From assembly GCF_006065315.1 (NCBI RefSeq), contig NZ_CP040749.1, positions 2,370,501 to 2,434,500 on the forward strand: a stretch of 64,000 bases of DNA. Direction: 5' to 3'. This document shows, piece by piece, positions 28,269 through 36,294 of the stretch (its first letter is position 1; the number at the start of each line of letters is the position of its first letter). The stretch is from Aureibaculum algae. GTDB lineage: Bacteria; Bacteroidota; Bacteroidia; Flavobacteriales; Flavobacteriaceae. A program made the position numbers and the translations under genes. The notes under the pieces are model-generated. The model did no database searches. It was given only the letters and a program-made list of their open reading frames with translations, and was not told the DNA's origin.

Positions 28269-28625
28269 TTTAAAATCAATACTGAATTTAATCTCGTACT
28301 ACTGACCATTTTTATACCTGATTCCTACCAATTTCATAGTTCCCTAGAGATTAAAATCTACCGATGGCTAATGTGCATTGCCTATTTTTTTTAGTTCTGT
28401 CTCCTAGATATTGCTGTCATGGTTTAAAGATAGATACATCTGTCAAGTTTTTTCAATACTGCGATCTATGCGTAGACTCAGTTTTACTGAGGACTGCTAC
28501 TAACCACAGAAGATTGAACCACCCCAATTTTCAGGGGTCGTATTTTACCTTAAAATAGTGTTTTACACCTAACCATTCTGATGCACTTTTGTAATCAAAT
28601 TAATAACCAATAAAAAATTAAAATT
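28269..28625. other. 357-bp intergenic region, less AT-rich, no convincing gene
   Basis: The region between the two small membrane protein genes holds two short hairpins: CTCAGT-TTT-ACTGAG near 28478-28492 and CCCC-AATTTTCA-GGGG near 28522-28537. Base composition looks less AT-rich than the flanks. The 64-codon reading frame at 28364-28558 has no protein-like composition. It may be a structured leader, a small RNA or decayed DNA; I see no direct support for any of these. Confidence 0.35.
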
Positions 28626-29048
28626 ATGATTTACGGAATTTCATTAGTATTGTTAAGCATCATAGCGGTGCCATCATTAATCTTATCAAAAAAACCAAAC
28701 GCAGCTGAGTTATTAGCAAAAATTGAGCCTTATCAAGGATGGATAGGTCTTGTATTTTGTTTCTGGGGTGTTTGGGGAATTATCTCTGCCTTTTTAAATA
28801 TGGGTTGGTTAACATCTATTCCAATTTGGTGGATAACATTATTAGCAGGTAGTGTTGTAGAAGCGGGTCTTGGCTTTTTATTAGGCTACGGACAAATCAG
28901 TAAATTATTTTTAGGTAATAATCCAAAAGCACAAGAAAAAGCGGCCTTAATTCGTGAGAAAATTGCACCAATGCAAGGTAAATTAGGTGTATTAGGACTT
29001 ATCGTTGGAGCTTGGATGATTGTAGCTTCATTTATGTTTTTGTCATAA
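28626..29048 (+). CDS. Four-helix integral membrane protein, unknown function
   Basis: A 140-residue protein with four predicted membrane helices: about 3-20, 38-60 ([20 protein letters not shown]), 64-90 ([24 protein letters not shown]) and 118-138. It contains two related segments, each with a charged KI-x-P-x-Q-G motif ([11 protein letters not shown] and [11 protein letters not shown]) just before a membrane helix, which suggests an internal duplication. Proteins of this sort are widespread in Bacteroidota but without known function. It lies 27 bp before the SIMPL-like gene on the same strand, a likely operon. Confidence 0.75.
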   Translation: MIYGISLVLLSIIAVPSLILSKKPNAAELLAKIEPYQGWIGLVFCFWGVWGIISAFLNMGWLTSIPIWWITLLAGSVVEAGLGFLLGYGQISKLFLGNNPKAQEKAALIREKIAPMQGKLGVLGLIVGAWMIVASFMFLS

Positions 29049-29075
29049 ATAGTTGAAACATTAAAATCTACAATA

Positions 29076-29684
29076 ATGAGAAAATTAATTATCGCTGTTT
29101 TATTATTAATCGTTGCAAACACCTTTGCTCAAGACCAAGCCAGTACTAAAAACACAATAAGTGTAAGTAGTAATGTAAGGTTTAAGAAAGAGGTAAAAGC
29201 GTTCAGAATAAAATTGATCATGGGCTTAGACCAAATGGGATATGGTAATAACGAATGCAATACGTTAGATGAGTTAAAAAAGAAGTACTTCGATAAACTC
29301 AAAGAGAAAGGAATTGATCCCAATAAACTTGAAGAGAAAAAAATTGAGTATTTAAGCATGTATTATCAAAGAGAAGGTACTGTTTATTATTACGAGGCAA
29401 GTACTGAAGAAGAAGTCTCTAAGGTTTTAAGTGCAAGAATCAATGGTATTACTAACAATGGGTTAGAATATAAAATGCAATTGGATGATGCTACTTATGA
29501 CAATTTGATAGAAAAAGCTATTATTCAAGCTAAAGATAAAGCCAAAAGAATTGCAACAAAAGCGAATAAAAAAGTTGGGGAAATTGCTATGATTTCAGAT
29601 AATTCTTATGGTTTAGAAGATTGGGTATATTATTCACCCAAAGATGAATATTTAAGAATTAACGTCGTTTTTGAATTATTATAA
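29076..29684 (+). CDS. Secreted SIMPL (DUF541)-like protein
   Basis: A 202-residue protein with signal peptide MRKLIIAVLLLIVANTFA and cleavage before QDQ. The mature part looks like the SIMPL/DUF541 fold: an N-terminal strand NTISVSSNVRFKKEVKAFRI and the typical helix ending in DKAKRIATKANKKVGEIAMI. SIMPL proteins are periplasmic or outer-membrane oligomers linked to stress tolerance, but a molecular role is not established. The gene at 29946 encodes a close paralogue without signal peptide. The terminator at 29709 separates the two. Confidence 0.75.
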   Translation: MRKLIIAVLLLIVANTFAQDQASTKNTISVSSNVRFKKEVKAFRIKLIMGLDQMGYGNNECNTLDELKKKYFDKLKEKGIDPNKLEEKKIEYLSMYYQREGTVYYYEASTEEEVSKVLSARINGITNNGLEYKMQLDDATYDNLIEKAIIQAKDKAKRIATKANKKVGEIAMISDNSYGLEDWVYYSPKDEYLRINVVFELL

Positions 29685-29708
29685 TATTAAAGTAGGTTAG
29701 TTGATGTT

Positions 29709-29751
29709 ACCCAATCTGTTATATATTTTTATATGTCAGGTTGGGTTTTTT
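29709..29751 (+). terminator. Rho-independent terminator after the SIMPL-like gene
   Basis: Stem ACCCAATCTG (29709-29718) / CAGGTTGGGT (29737-29746), ten pairs with one T-G, an AT-rich 18-base loop and a TTTTTT run. Confidence 0.85.
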
Positions 29752-29945
29752 ATGTTATATTACCTCGTAATGAGATAATTATAAATTATAATGATTGTTT
29801 TTTATATTATTTCAAAGAATGAAATTGTGTTTTATTAAAACTATTTTACTGATAAATAGTGTGTATCATAATTTTAAAAAGAATTATCCGTTTATTTTTA
29901 AGTTATATCATATTCTATAACTTGAATGATAACCCCAAAAATACC

Positions 29946-30485
29946 ATGAATAAAACAATAGAAGTAAGTGGATCTGTTAAACTAGAGCGGAAAATTGTTA
30001 AATATAGAGCTAAAATAAGCATAGAAGTTACCCAAAATCCTTACGGAGATGAAGAGATTACTGATTTAGCTGAGATAAAAAATCAATATTATCTAGCATT
30101 GGTAGAAAATGGTATTGATGTTACTAAATTTGAAGAAGATACATTTGAATTTAGAACATACAATTATCAAGGAGAAGGTACCATGCTAAAATATGAATGT
30201 ACTTCACAAAAAGAAATTTCACAATTACTAGATATAAAAGTTCCAGGTATTTATGTTAACTTATTAGAATGTAAATATGTAATTGATGATCAATTATATG
30301 ATGAAATGACAGAAGCAGCTTTGGTCGATGCTCGATTAAGGGCTAACAACATTGCCTCTAAAATTGATAAAAAAGTTGGGGACATTGTTTCTTTAGTAGA
30401 TAATAGAGTACTTAATAATTATTGGACAACCTTTAATTCTTATGATGAATTTTTTGAGCTCAAAGTAATATTTGAAATAGAGTAG
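29946..30485 (+). CDS. SIMPL-like protein without signal peptide
   Basis: A paralogue of the protein at 29076, 179 residues from the ATG at 29946 (MNKTIEVSGSVKLERK). Shared features are the initial beta strand, a Tyr-Gly turn (NPYGDEE against MGYGNNE), YNYQGEGTMLKYE against YYQREGTVYYYE, and the late helix with NNIASKIDKKVGDIVSL. A longer frame begins with GTG at 29859, but its 29 extra residues have no match in the paralogue and the ATG is preferred. From this start there is no secretion signal, so this copy would be cytosolic while its sister is exported. If the GTG were used, the hydrophobic extension (IIRLFLSYIIFY) could act as an anchor. Confidence 0.7.
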   Translation: MNKTIEVSGSVKLERKIVKYRAKISIEVTQNPYGDEEITDLAEIKNQYYLALVENGIDVTKFEEDTFEFRTYNYQGEGTMLKYECTSQKEISQLLDIKVPGIYVNLLECKYVIDDQLYDEMTEAALVDARLRANNIASKIDKKVGDIVSLVDNRVLNNYWTTFNSYDEFFELKVIFEIE

Positions 30486-30525
30486 CAACGTATTTTGTAG
30501 CGTATACTAATTGATTATACTTTAC

Positions 30526-31335
30526 TTAAAGATTCATTTTATCTCTTAAATAGAATGCAATTTCAGATGTAAATTCTTTTTTTCTATACTTACTAACTGG
30601 TTGGATGCCCACAATAGCATTCGTTAAAAAGATTTCATCAGTTTTTTGGAGTTCAAAAGGAGATATTACTTTTTCTTCAATGGTTAGCGTATCATCTTTT
30701 GAGATTAATTCTAGTAAGTTTTTTCTAAAAACACCTTTTAAACATCCTTCTGAAAGGGGAGGAGTAACAATATGCTTTCCTTTTACCAGAAAAATATTGG
30801 CATTTAGAGCTTCTACTACTTGCTTCTTCTCATTTAGCAACACACAGTTATCCAATCCGTTTTCGTCCGCATAAATACTACCAACAACGTTTAATACCTT
30901 GTTATTTGTTTTTAAAGTTGACAAAATTCCAGAATACACGTAATAATCTTTAAAGAGATCAATTTCGTAATTCTTTTTAAGTGATACAGAAAGTGGATTT
31001 GCTTCCACTAAAAAATGAGTGTTATTAGTACTGGGTAGGTACAGTCCACCGTCTTTTCTATTAATTGTAAAACGTATTCTAGCATTAGATAAATTATTTG
31101 CAGCAGCGGTTTTTAAAATTTCTTGTTCAAAAAACTCTAAGGTAAATTGCATGTCAATTTTCATCCGTAACATACGCATAGAAGCCATTAATCTAAAGTA
31201 ATGATCTTCTAAAAAAATCACATTACTATCTATTACTTTTATAGTTTCAAACAAACCATCTCCATATTTAAAGGCTCTATTATTGATACTTAAAGTAGGA
31301 GGTGTTTTAGAAATTGTACCGTTATAATTTATCAT
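30526..31335 (-). CDS. Class IV aminotransferase (aminodeoxychorismate lyase or branched-chain type)
   Basis: A 269-residue PLP enzyme of fold type IV. Motifs include NNRAFKYGDGLFETIKV near the N-terminus, the RIRFTINRKDGG strand, the PLP-lysine region LKTNNKVLN, and ALNANIFLVKGKHIVTPP with SEGCLKGVFRKNLLEL. Family members are 4-amino-4-deoxychorismate lyase (PabC, folate synthesis), D-amino acid and branched-chain aminotransferases. Length and the PPLSEGCLKGV stretch fit a PabC-like enzyme, but the residues seen do not settle substrate. It stands alone on this strand, 133 bp after the START-like gene, with a terminator between them. Confidence 0.85.
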   Translation of the reverse strand: MINYNGTISKTPPTLSINNRAFKYGDGLFETIKVIDSNVIFLEDHYFRLMASMRMLRMKIDMQFTLEFFEQEILKTAAANNLSNARIRFTINRKDGGLYLPSTNNTHFLVEANPLSVSLKKNYEIDLFKDYYVYSGILSTLKTNNKVLNVVGSIYADENGLDNCVLLNEKKQVVEALNANIFLVKGKHIVTPPLSEGCLKGVFRKNLLELISKDDTLTIEEKVISPFELQKTDEIFLTNAIVGIQPVSKYRKKEFTSEIAFYLRDKMNL

Positions 31336-31360
31336 TTCCAGTTAATTAATTTCCCCTTTA

Positions 31361-31402
31361 CCTCTCCTTTTGAGAGGTCAGAATTACTTTTCAGGTAATT
31401 CT
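31361..31402. repeat. Two adjacent hairpins, possible REP-like intergenic element
   Basis: CCTCTC-CTTTT-GAGAGG at 31361-31377 is followed directly by AGAATTAC-TTTTCAG-GTAATTCT at 31380-31402 and then GGGTGAGGC. CCTCTCCTTTTGAGAGG followed by GGGTGAGG recalls short palindromic elements scattered between genes in many Flavobacteriaceae. Only one copy is present here, so repeat status rests on outside knowledge. Confidence 0.45.
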
Positions 31403-31412
31403 GGGTGAGGCT

Positions 31413-31441
31413 AAAAAAAAGCCTCGAAAAAATCAAGGCTT
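31413..31441 (-). terminator. Rho-independent terminator of the START-like gene
   Basis: Read on the minus strand: AAGCCTTGA, a short T-rich loop, TCGAGGCTT and a run of T (complement of the A-run at 31413-31420). Stem of nine positions with one mismatch. It stands 28 bp after the stop of the gene at 31469. Confidence 0.85.
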
Positions 31442-31468
31442 GTTATTCTTTTAAACTTGTATTACTTT

Positions 31469-31852
31469 TTATGCTCCAATAGTTTGTTTTAGCTCAGAAA
31501 TTTGGTTTTCCCAAAACATTTTTCCTTCGTCAACTTCGTCGTCATCTGCAAAATCAGTAACAATTAAAGAGACATCAGAGGTCAAATCATCAACAACTAT
31601 TTTAAATTCAAAAAAGGTACCTTCTTCTTCATCTGTCAACCATTTATATTTAATTCGCTCATTGGTTTTATAAGACAATCTTTTGGCTTGTTCTTCTGAA
31701 CCATCCCAAAGAAAGGTGTATACATCACTTCTTGAATTTACATTATCGGCAAACCATTCGCTTAATCCGTCTGGTGTTGATAGATACTGATATAAAAATG
31801 CAGGTGAAGAGTGCATGATAAACTCTATACTATATTTTACTTTGTCGGCCAT
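31469..31852 (-). CDS. START-like domain protein (AHSA1/SRPBCC-type)
   Basis: A 127-residue single-domain protein. The start (YSIEFIMHSSPAFLYQYLSTPDGLSEWFAD) is the usual opening of small START-like or Aha1-C-like helix-grip folds, with the N-terminal helix and the GLSEWF loop, and the last helix is MFWENQISELKQTIG. Such proteins are ubiquitous in Bacteroidota and their ligand is unknown. It faces away from the tRNA gene at 31983 and has its own terminator. Confidence 0.85.
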   Translation of the reverse strand: MADKVKYSIEFIMHSSPAFLYQYLSTPDGLSEWFADNVNSRSDVYTFLWDGSEEQAKRLSYKTNERIKYKWLTDEEEGTFFEFKIVVDDLTSDVSLIVTDFADDDEVDEGKMFWENQISELKQTIGA

Positions 31853-31937
31853 AGGTCAATTTTTATCTTGAATGGCAATATATATATTATCTCAATTTAA
31901 AAAAAACTTTTTTGATAAAAATAATTAGAAAGAATTA

Positions 31938-31967
31938 TTGCCACTCGTAAATTTGTTTTTATATTTG
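31938..31967 (+). promoter_or_regulatory. Promoter of the tRNA-Met gene
   Basis: TTG at 31938-31940 as -33 element, a 19-base gap, and a perfect -7 element TATATTTG at 31960-31967, about 15 bp before the tRNA 5' end. This is a good match to the primary sigma factor consensus of Bacteroidota. Confidence 0.7.
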
Positions 31968-31982
31968 CAATCTTGAAATTTT

Positions 31983-32055
31983 GGCGAGGTAGCTCAGTTG
32001 GTTAGAGCGTCGGATTCATAACCCGGAGGTCGGGGATCGTGCCCCCCTCTCGCTA
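31983..32055 (+). tRNA. tRNA-Met (anticodon CAT)
   Basis: Cloverleaf: acceptor stem GGCGAGG / TCTCGCT with G-T pairs at both ends, D-stem GCTC/GAGC, anticodon loop TTCATAA with CAT at 32017-32019, and discriminator A at 32055 with no encoded CCA. The first pair is G-T, not the unpaired position of a typical bacterial initiator, so an elongator or a tRNA-Ile2 (lysidine-modified) is possible. The T-arm is odd: loop ATCGTGC instead of TTCRANY, so T54 and A58 appear swapped to A and T. The pairs 31-39 (A-C) and 49-65 (C-C) are mismatched. A terminator follows. Confidence 0.85.
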
Positions 32056-32066
32056 CTATTAAACAA

Positions 32067-32098
32067 AGGCTTCCATTAAATTGGAAGCTTTTTTTTTT
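32067..32098 (+). terminator. Rho-independent terminator after tRNA-Met
   Basis: Stem AGGCTTCCA (32067-32075) / TGGAAGCTT (32082-32090) with one G-T pair and loop TTAAAT, followed by eight T. It starts 12 bp after the tRNA. Confidence 0.9.
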
Positions 32099-32475
32099 CA
32101 ATAACTACAGGATTTTTATCTTTTTATGGTAGTCATATAAAAAGATGTTTTTTTACTAAATTTCAGTTATAAGATTTACGAACTCTTCTTAAATGTTAGA
32201 AATTTATATTTCTTTTTAATTGCTTTAAACTTATCATCCATGATTTTGAAAATGGGGATATTTTTTTGTACCACCATTATCTTCAACCAATATAATTCTA
32301 ATGGTTGAAATTTTTTTCAAAAATGTAAATGGAATATTCCGCTATTAATAATAAGGATTTAGGATCTTACTAATTGTCTTCAAAATAATTATTTATCCTT
32401 TTTAAATTACGTCAACAATTAATTTTATAAACTTATTATGATGTAGCTACATTAATTAGAAATAAAAACATAACA
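32099..32475 (+). other. Intergenic region with an orphan terminator-like hairpin
   Basis: No protein gene is seen. A hairpin with arms TTCAACCA (32282-32289) and TGGTTGAA (32302-32309) followed by seven T at 32311-32317 looks like an intrinsic terminator, yet no transcript upstream explains it: the tRNA already ends at 32098. A short RNA from about 32100-32280 is possible, but I found no clear promoter for it. Confidence 0.4.
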
Positions 32476-32476
32476 A

Positions 32477-32520
32477 ATGACTATGGTCATTTTAAAGATT
32501 CATCTTAATCAATAGCTTTG
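32477..32520 (+). promoter_or_regulatory. CRP/FNR-type box A with -7 element (ftsH operon)
   Basis: Perfect palindrome ATGAC-TATG-GTCAT at 32477-32490, within AAATGAC..GTCATTT. The -7 element TAGCTTTG (8 of 8) begins at 32513, exactly 36 bp after the first base of the box. This puts the dyad near -41 from the expected start, the class II activation position of CRP/FNR proteins. It faces the small gene at 32544, the SpoIIAA-like gene and ftsH. Confidence 0.75.
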
Positions 32521-32543
32521 AATTATTAATAGAAAAATGATCT

Positions 32544-32744
32544 ATGCAATTATTAGGATTAATAATTATAAAAACCATGTTTAGAAATTATTCAAAACGC
32601 TATAATGCTCTAATCAAAACTATAAAAGTATTGGGATTACGAATTCCTAAAACTCTTGAAAGTTTTAACGAATTGCATACCGCGAGTATAGCATTAGATC
32701 CGGAGCATCATCCTAAGAAATTTAATACATCATGGGGAAGCTAA
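32544..32744 (+). CDS. Small basic protein, hypothetical
   Basis: A 66-codon frame that is the first frame of useful length behind the box A promoter. It encodes a basic peptide with a hydrophobic start (MQLLGLIII), KRYNALIKTIKVLGLRI and an acidic/His end (ALDPEHHPKKF). No family was recognised. An in-frame ATG 33 bp further on (32577, MFRNYSKR) would give 55 residues and may be the real start. Position between a strong promoter and the SpoIIAA-like gene supports expression; nothing else supports the protein, so a leader role is also possible. Confidence 0.4.
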   Translation: MQLLGLIIIKTMFRNYSKRYNALIKTIKVLGLRIPKTLESFNELHTASIALDPEHHPKKFNTSWGS

Positions 32745-32837
32745 TTTAGTGAGTAGAACTTCTTTGATGTATCGTTATAAAATCCCTGAAGTCTTAGTTT
32801 AATTTACACTAGTAGTGAAAAGTCAAAAATCAAAAAA

Positions 32838-33569
32838 ATGGAAACAATAAAAGGAACACAGTTAAATTTAGAAACCACCGTAAGTACCATAATTGAAGAA
32901 AGTATCAATCAAAAGGTTATAGACAGACTTTATACTGAAATGAAAGGTGTTATTGATAGCAATGGAGAGGTGAATTTAATTATACAAGCCAATGATATCA
33001 AAAGTATAAAAAATTTAAAATCATTTTTTTCTGATATAAAAGATAAATGGTTTGTACTTAAGCATCTTAGAAAATTTGCCATTGTCACCGACAAAGATTG
33101 GATTGAAAACCTTACAGAAATAGTAGGTGTCTTAACTCCAAAAGTTGAATTAAAAGAATTTGATATGGTCGATATGGATGAGGCAATTGATTGGGTAAAT
33201 TCCCCAACTATAAATGAAAAACACGGCATGGCAATCTGGCCTAAAGAAAATTTTTTACACCTAATAGTTTATGATAAACTCACAATGATAGATTATAAAA
33301 TCTTAAATAGAACCATGAGAGATTATGAAAAAGAGGTTTCTTTACTTATTCAGTTTTTAGATTTTGAAGGGATAACACTAAGGGCATTTTTAGAAGATCT
33401 TAAAATGGGTTTTAGCCATTATAGAAAATTTAAGAAGATAGCTATAGTACCTAATAAAAATATAGAATCCTTAATTAAAATTACAAATCTGGTAACTCCT
33501 GGAATTCAGTTTAAATCATTCGATTACCACGAAATGGATATAGCTGCAAAATGGTTGAATGAAATCTAA
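32838..33569 (+). CDS. Tandem SpoIIAA-like (STAS-like) protein
   Basis: A 243-residue cytosolic protein with two SpoIIAA-like domains (about 1-120 and 125-243). Each repeats the pattern of an alpha/beta STAS-like fold: LIIQANDIKSIKNLKSFFSD ... FAIVTDKDWIENLTEIVGVLTP ... FDMVDMDEAIDWVN in the first, and LLIQFLDFEGITLRAFLEDL ... IAIVPNKNIESLIKITNLVTP ... FDYHEMDIAAKWLN in the second. Single-domain relatives are common in Proteobacteria and Bacteroidota and are thought to bind small hydrophobic molecules, but a role is not proven. It stands 5 bp before ftsH, so they share transcription from box A. Confidence 0.85.
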   Translation: METIKGTQLNLETTVSTIIEESINQKVIDRLYTEMKGVIDSNGEVNLIIQANDIKSIKNLKSFFSDIKDKWFVLKHLRKFAIVTDKDWIENLTEIVGVLTPKVELKEFDMVDMDEAIDWVNSPTINEKHGMAIWPKENFLHLIVYDKLTMIDYKILNRTMRDYEKEVSLLIQFLDFEGITLRAFLEDLKMGFSHYRKFKKIAIVPNKNIESLIKITNLVTPGIQFKSFDYHEMDIAAKWLNEI

Positions 33570-33574
33570 ATAAA

Positions 33575-35497
33575 ATGACGAAAGTAAAAAAAGATAACAA
33601 AAATAAATTACCAAAGGCATACAACCCTAATTGGTTGTATTTGCTGTTTTTTGCTTTTATCGTTTTGGTTTTTTACATAAATCCTGTCGTTAAGACAAAA
33701 GAAATTAGTTGGTTGGAGTTTGAACAAGATATGCTGAGCCAGAACGATGTGGAAAAAATTGTTGTGGTTAATAAAGAAACTGCTGAAATCTATATAAAGA
33801 AGGAAAGGCTTTTGCTTAAGAAATATGAAGGGGTAGCTAAAGACACCATCCTTAGTGCTACCAGTCCGCAATACTATCTAAAACTAGGCTCCATAGAAGG
33901 TTTTGAAAATAAATTAGAAAAAGCTCAAGATAATTTTGCTCCACAAGAAAAAGTCGAAATAATCTATGAAAACCGCACCAATTGGATTGAAACATTTTCA
34001 TGGATTTTACCGTTCCTACTTATTCTATTTTTTTGGATTATAATTCTCCGAAGAATGAAACCCGGTAGCTTGGGTAGTTCAATGTTTAATTTTGGTAAAT
34101 CAACGGCTAAAATTGCAAATATAGACACCAAAAGTAAAGTGACTTTTAATGATGTAGCTGGTTTAAAAGAAGCAAAAATTGAAATCATGGAGATTTTAGA
34201 TTTTTTAAAGAATCCAAAAGAATATACAAGGTTGGGAGCTAAAATACCAACAGGTGTTTTATTGGTTGGACCACCAGGTACAGGTAAAACACTATTGGCA
34301 AGGGCAGTAGCGGGAGAAGCACAAGTACCTTTCTTTTCATTATCAGGTTCAGAATTTGTGGAAATGTTCGTTGGTGTGGGAGCATCTCGAGTAAGAGACC
34401 TTTTTAAACAAGCCAAAGAAAAAGCCCCAAGCATTATTTTTATTGATGAAATTGATGCTGTAGGCCGCTCTAGAGATAAAGCAAATAACTTCCAATCTAA
34501 TGATGAAAGAGAAAACACCTTAAATCAATTGTTGGCAGAATTAGACGGTTTTGGTACCAATACAGGTGTTATTGTACTTGCCGCCACCAACAGAGCTGAT
34601 ATTTTAGATAAAGCCTTATTAAGGGCAGGTAGGTTTGATCGTCATATTTATTTAGAATTACCCACAAGAGAAGAACGTGTAGAAATTTTTCAGGTACACC
34701 TAAAACCATTAAAACTTGAAAAAAGTGTAGATGTGAATTTATTGGCTTCCTTAACGCCGGGATTTTCTGGAGCAGATATAGCTAATATTTGTAATGAGGC
34801 AGCATTGATAGCTGCACGTAAAAAAAAGGAATCTGTCGGACAAGATGATTTTAACCAAGCTCGTGATCGTATTGTTGGTGGTTTAGAAAGAAAAAGTAAA
34901 ATTATATCACCCAAGGAAAAAAATATTGTGGCCCATCATGAAGCAGGACATGCGGTTGCTAGTTGGTATTTGAAAAATGTTGATTCTCTCGTAAAGGTAT
35001 CTATCATACCTAGGGGAAAATCTTTAGGAGCTGCTTGGTATTTGCCAGAAGAACGACAAATTATTACTAAATCTCAATTTCTAGATCAGATTTGTGCAGC
35101 TCTAGGTGGCAGGGCAGCTGAAGATATTATATTTAATGAAATATCATCTGGTGCCTTAGACGATTTGGAGAAAGTAACCAAACAAGCATATAATATGGTC
35201 GCTTATTTTGGTTTGGATGAGGAAGTTGGTCCTATTAGTTTTTATGATTCTACTGGAGAATATGGAAGGTTATTAAGTAAACCTTATAGCGAAAGTATGG
35301 GTAAGCTCATTGATACCGAGGTGTTAAATTTGATAACTACACAATACCAACGAGCCAAAAATATCTTAACTAAGCATAAAGATGAATTGGAAGAATTGGC
35401 ACAGCTATTATTGAAAAATGAAGTAGCGAACAAAGAAGATTTAGAGCAGATTTTAGGAAAAAGAAAAGCAACAGAATTGTTACAATCAGAAGATTGA
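33575..35497 (+). CDS. ftsH: FtsH-family ATP-dependent zinc metalloprotease (stress-island copy)
   Basis: Membrane-bound AAA+ protease of 640 residues that degrades misfolded membrane and short-lived proteins. Two membrane helices (about 17-35, [13 protein letters not shown], and 133-155, [15 protein letters not shown]) flank the periplasmic domain. The AAA module has Walker A GPPGTGKT (about 230), Walker [12 protein letters not shown], and the second region of homology with [19 protein letters not shown]. The protease active site HEAGH is at about 454-458. Flavobacteria usually carry another, essential FtsH elsewhere, so this is probably an accessory copy; that is inference. Box A upstream and the SpoIIAA-like gene 5 bp before it place it in the stress regulon. 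Confidence 0.93.
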   Translation: MTKVKKDNKNKLPKAYNPNWLYLLFFAFIVLVFYINPVVKTKEISWLEFEQDMLSQNDVEKIVVVNKETAEIYIKKERLLLKKYEGVAKDTILSATSPQYYLKLGSIEGFENKLEKAQDNFAPQEKVEIIYENRTNWIETFSWILPFLLILFFWIIILRRMKPGSLGSSMFNFGKSTAKIANIDTKSKVTFNDVAGLKEAKIEIMEILDFLKNPKEYTRLGAKIPTGVLLVGPPGTGKTLLARAVAGEAQVPFFSLSGSEFVEMFVGVGASRVRDLFKQAKEKAPSIIFIDEIDAVGRSRDKANNFQSNDERENTLNQLLAELDGFGTNTGVIVLAATNRADILDKALLRAGRFDRHIYLELPTREERVEIFQVHLKPLKLEKSVDVNLLASLTPGFSGADIANICNEAALIAARKKKESVGQDDFNQARDRIVGGLERKSKIISPKEKNIVAHHEAGHAVASWYLKNVDSLVKVSIIPRGKSLGAAWYLPEERQIITKSQFLDQICAALGGRAAEDIIFNEISSGALDDLEKVTKQAYNMVAYFGLDEEVGPISFYDSTGEYGRLLSKPYSESMGKLIDTEVLNLITTQYQRAKNILTKHKDELEELAQLLLKNEVANKEDLEQILGKRKATELLQSED

Positions 35498-35729
35498 AAA
35501 ATAGTTATGAATTTGGAAGAAAGGTGCAATTACAACAAGGAAGTAATGTTAAAAATCTTTTCACCAAACAAAATTTAGTTTGTTGTGAAATATAAAAATA
35601 GATAATAGGAATTAACGATAAATTAAAAATTGTAACAGAAGTTTTATAGAACCTAGATATTCATTGTGAATATTAATAATAGGTCAACGAAAACGCCTTT
35701 TGAACAGACGAAATGGAAGTTATATTTCA

Positions 35730-36179
35730 TCAAGTCTTTTCAAATCGTCCCGTTTTTTCGGTCAATTTAATTCTATAAACAACACCCTGCATGGCATCTA
35801 TGTATTTTGGATATGTATCTTTCATTGGATGACTAATTGTTGTTTCGCCAGTCATTAATGGCATAACAACATCCATTAATTTAAGCATTCCTTCTTCGCG
35901 TTCTTTTGGAGTTTTTAATTCTTCAAATTTGCCCCAAGCAATTACGCTTCGCCAATTGCTCATATTTTCTATAACATCTACCTCAAAACATACCAATGGA
36001 TTTTTTCGCATCATATCAATCTTCATGCCTTCGTTGGTATGCCCATAAATATATTTTCCATCGTAAGCATATGTAACTGGTACTACGTAAGTAATGTTAT
36101 CTGTATGGCAACCTATCCTACCAATAATACTACTGTACAATAGATGCTCAACCTGTTTTTTGTTCAAGGTACCTAACAT
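35730..36179 (-). CDS. Pyridoxamine 5'-phosphate oxidase-like flavin-binding protein
   Basis: A 149-residue split-barrel protein of the PNPOx-like superfamily. It has the N-terminal helix MLGTLNKKQVEHLLYSSIIG, strands RIGCHTDNITYVVPVTYAYD, the GHTNEGMKIDMMRKNPLVCFEV segment near the flavin phosphate site, and NWRSVIAWGKFEEL. Relatives bind FMN or F420 and include NimA-like nitroimidazole reductases. Its start lies 115 bp from the LOG-family gene on the other strand, with CRP/FNR-type box B between the two. PNPOx-like proteins are also found in low-oxygen regulons of other phyla. Confidence 0.88.
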   Translation of the reverse strand: MLGTLNKKQVEHLLYSSIIGRIGCHTDNITYVVPVTYAYDGKYIYGHTNEGMKIDMMRKNPLVCFEVDVIENMSNWRSVIAWGKFEELKTPKEREEGMLKLMDVVMPLMTGETTISHPMKDTYPKYIDAMQGVVYRIKLTEKTGRFEKT

Positions 36180-36203
36180 AATAGTTTACATTTTTTGTTG
36201 TAA

Positions 36204-36277
36204 CAAAGTAAAATTATTATTACGAAGAGTGAAATGATCTTTATCAGTTTAAAACACTAGGTTTCACTATATATTTG
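36204..36277. promoter_or_regulatory. CRP/FNR-type box B, divergent promoter
   Basis: ATGAT-CTTT-ATCAG at 36234-36247. To the right, the -7 element TATATTTG (8 of 8) begins at 36270, exactly 36 bp from the box start, facing the LOG-family gene at 36295. To the left, read on the minus strand, TTACTTTG (7 of 8) begins at 36211, again exactly 36 bp from its end of the palindrome, facing the PNPOx-like gene. One site can thus drive both genes. Confidence 0.75.
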
Positions 36278-36294
36278 AAAAGCAATTCCACACT

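Noticed and set aside
28364..28558. 64-codon reading frame
   Set aside because: Composition rich in Cys, His and Arg without any pattern, no promoter and no family; treated as noncoding.
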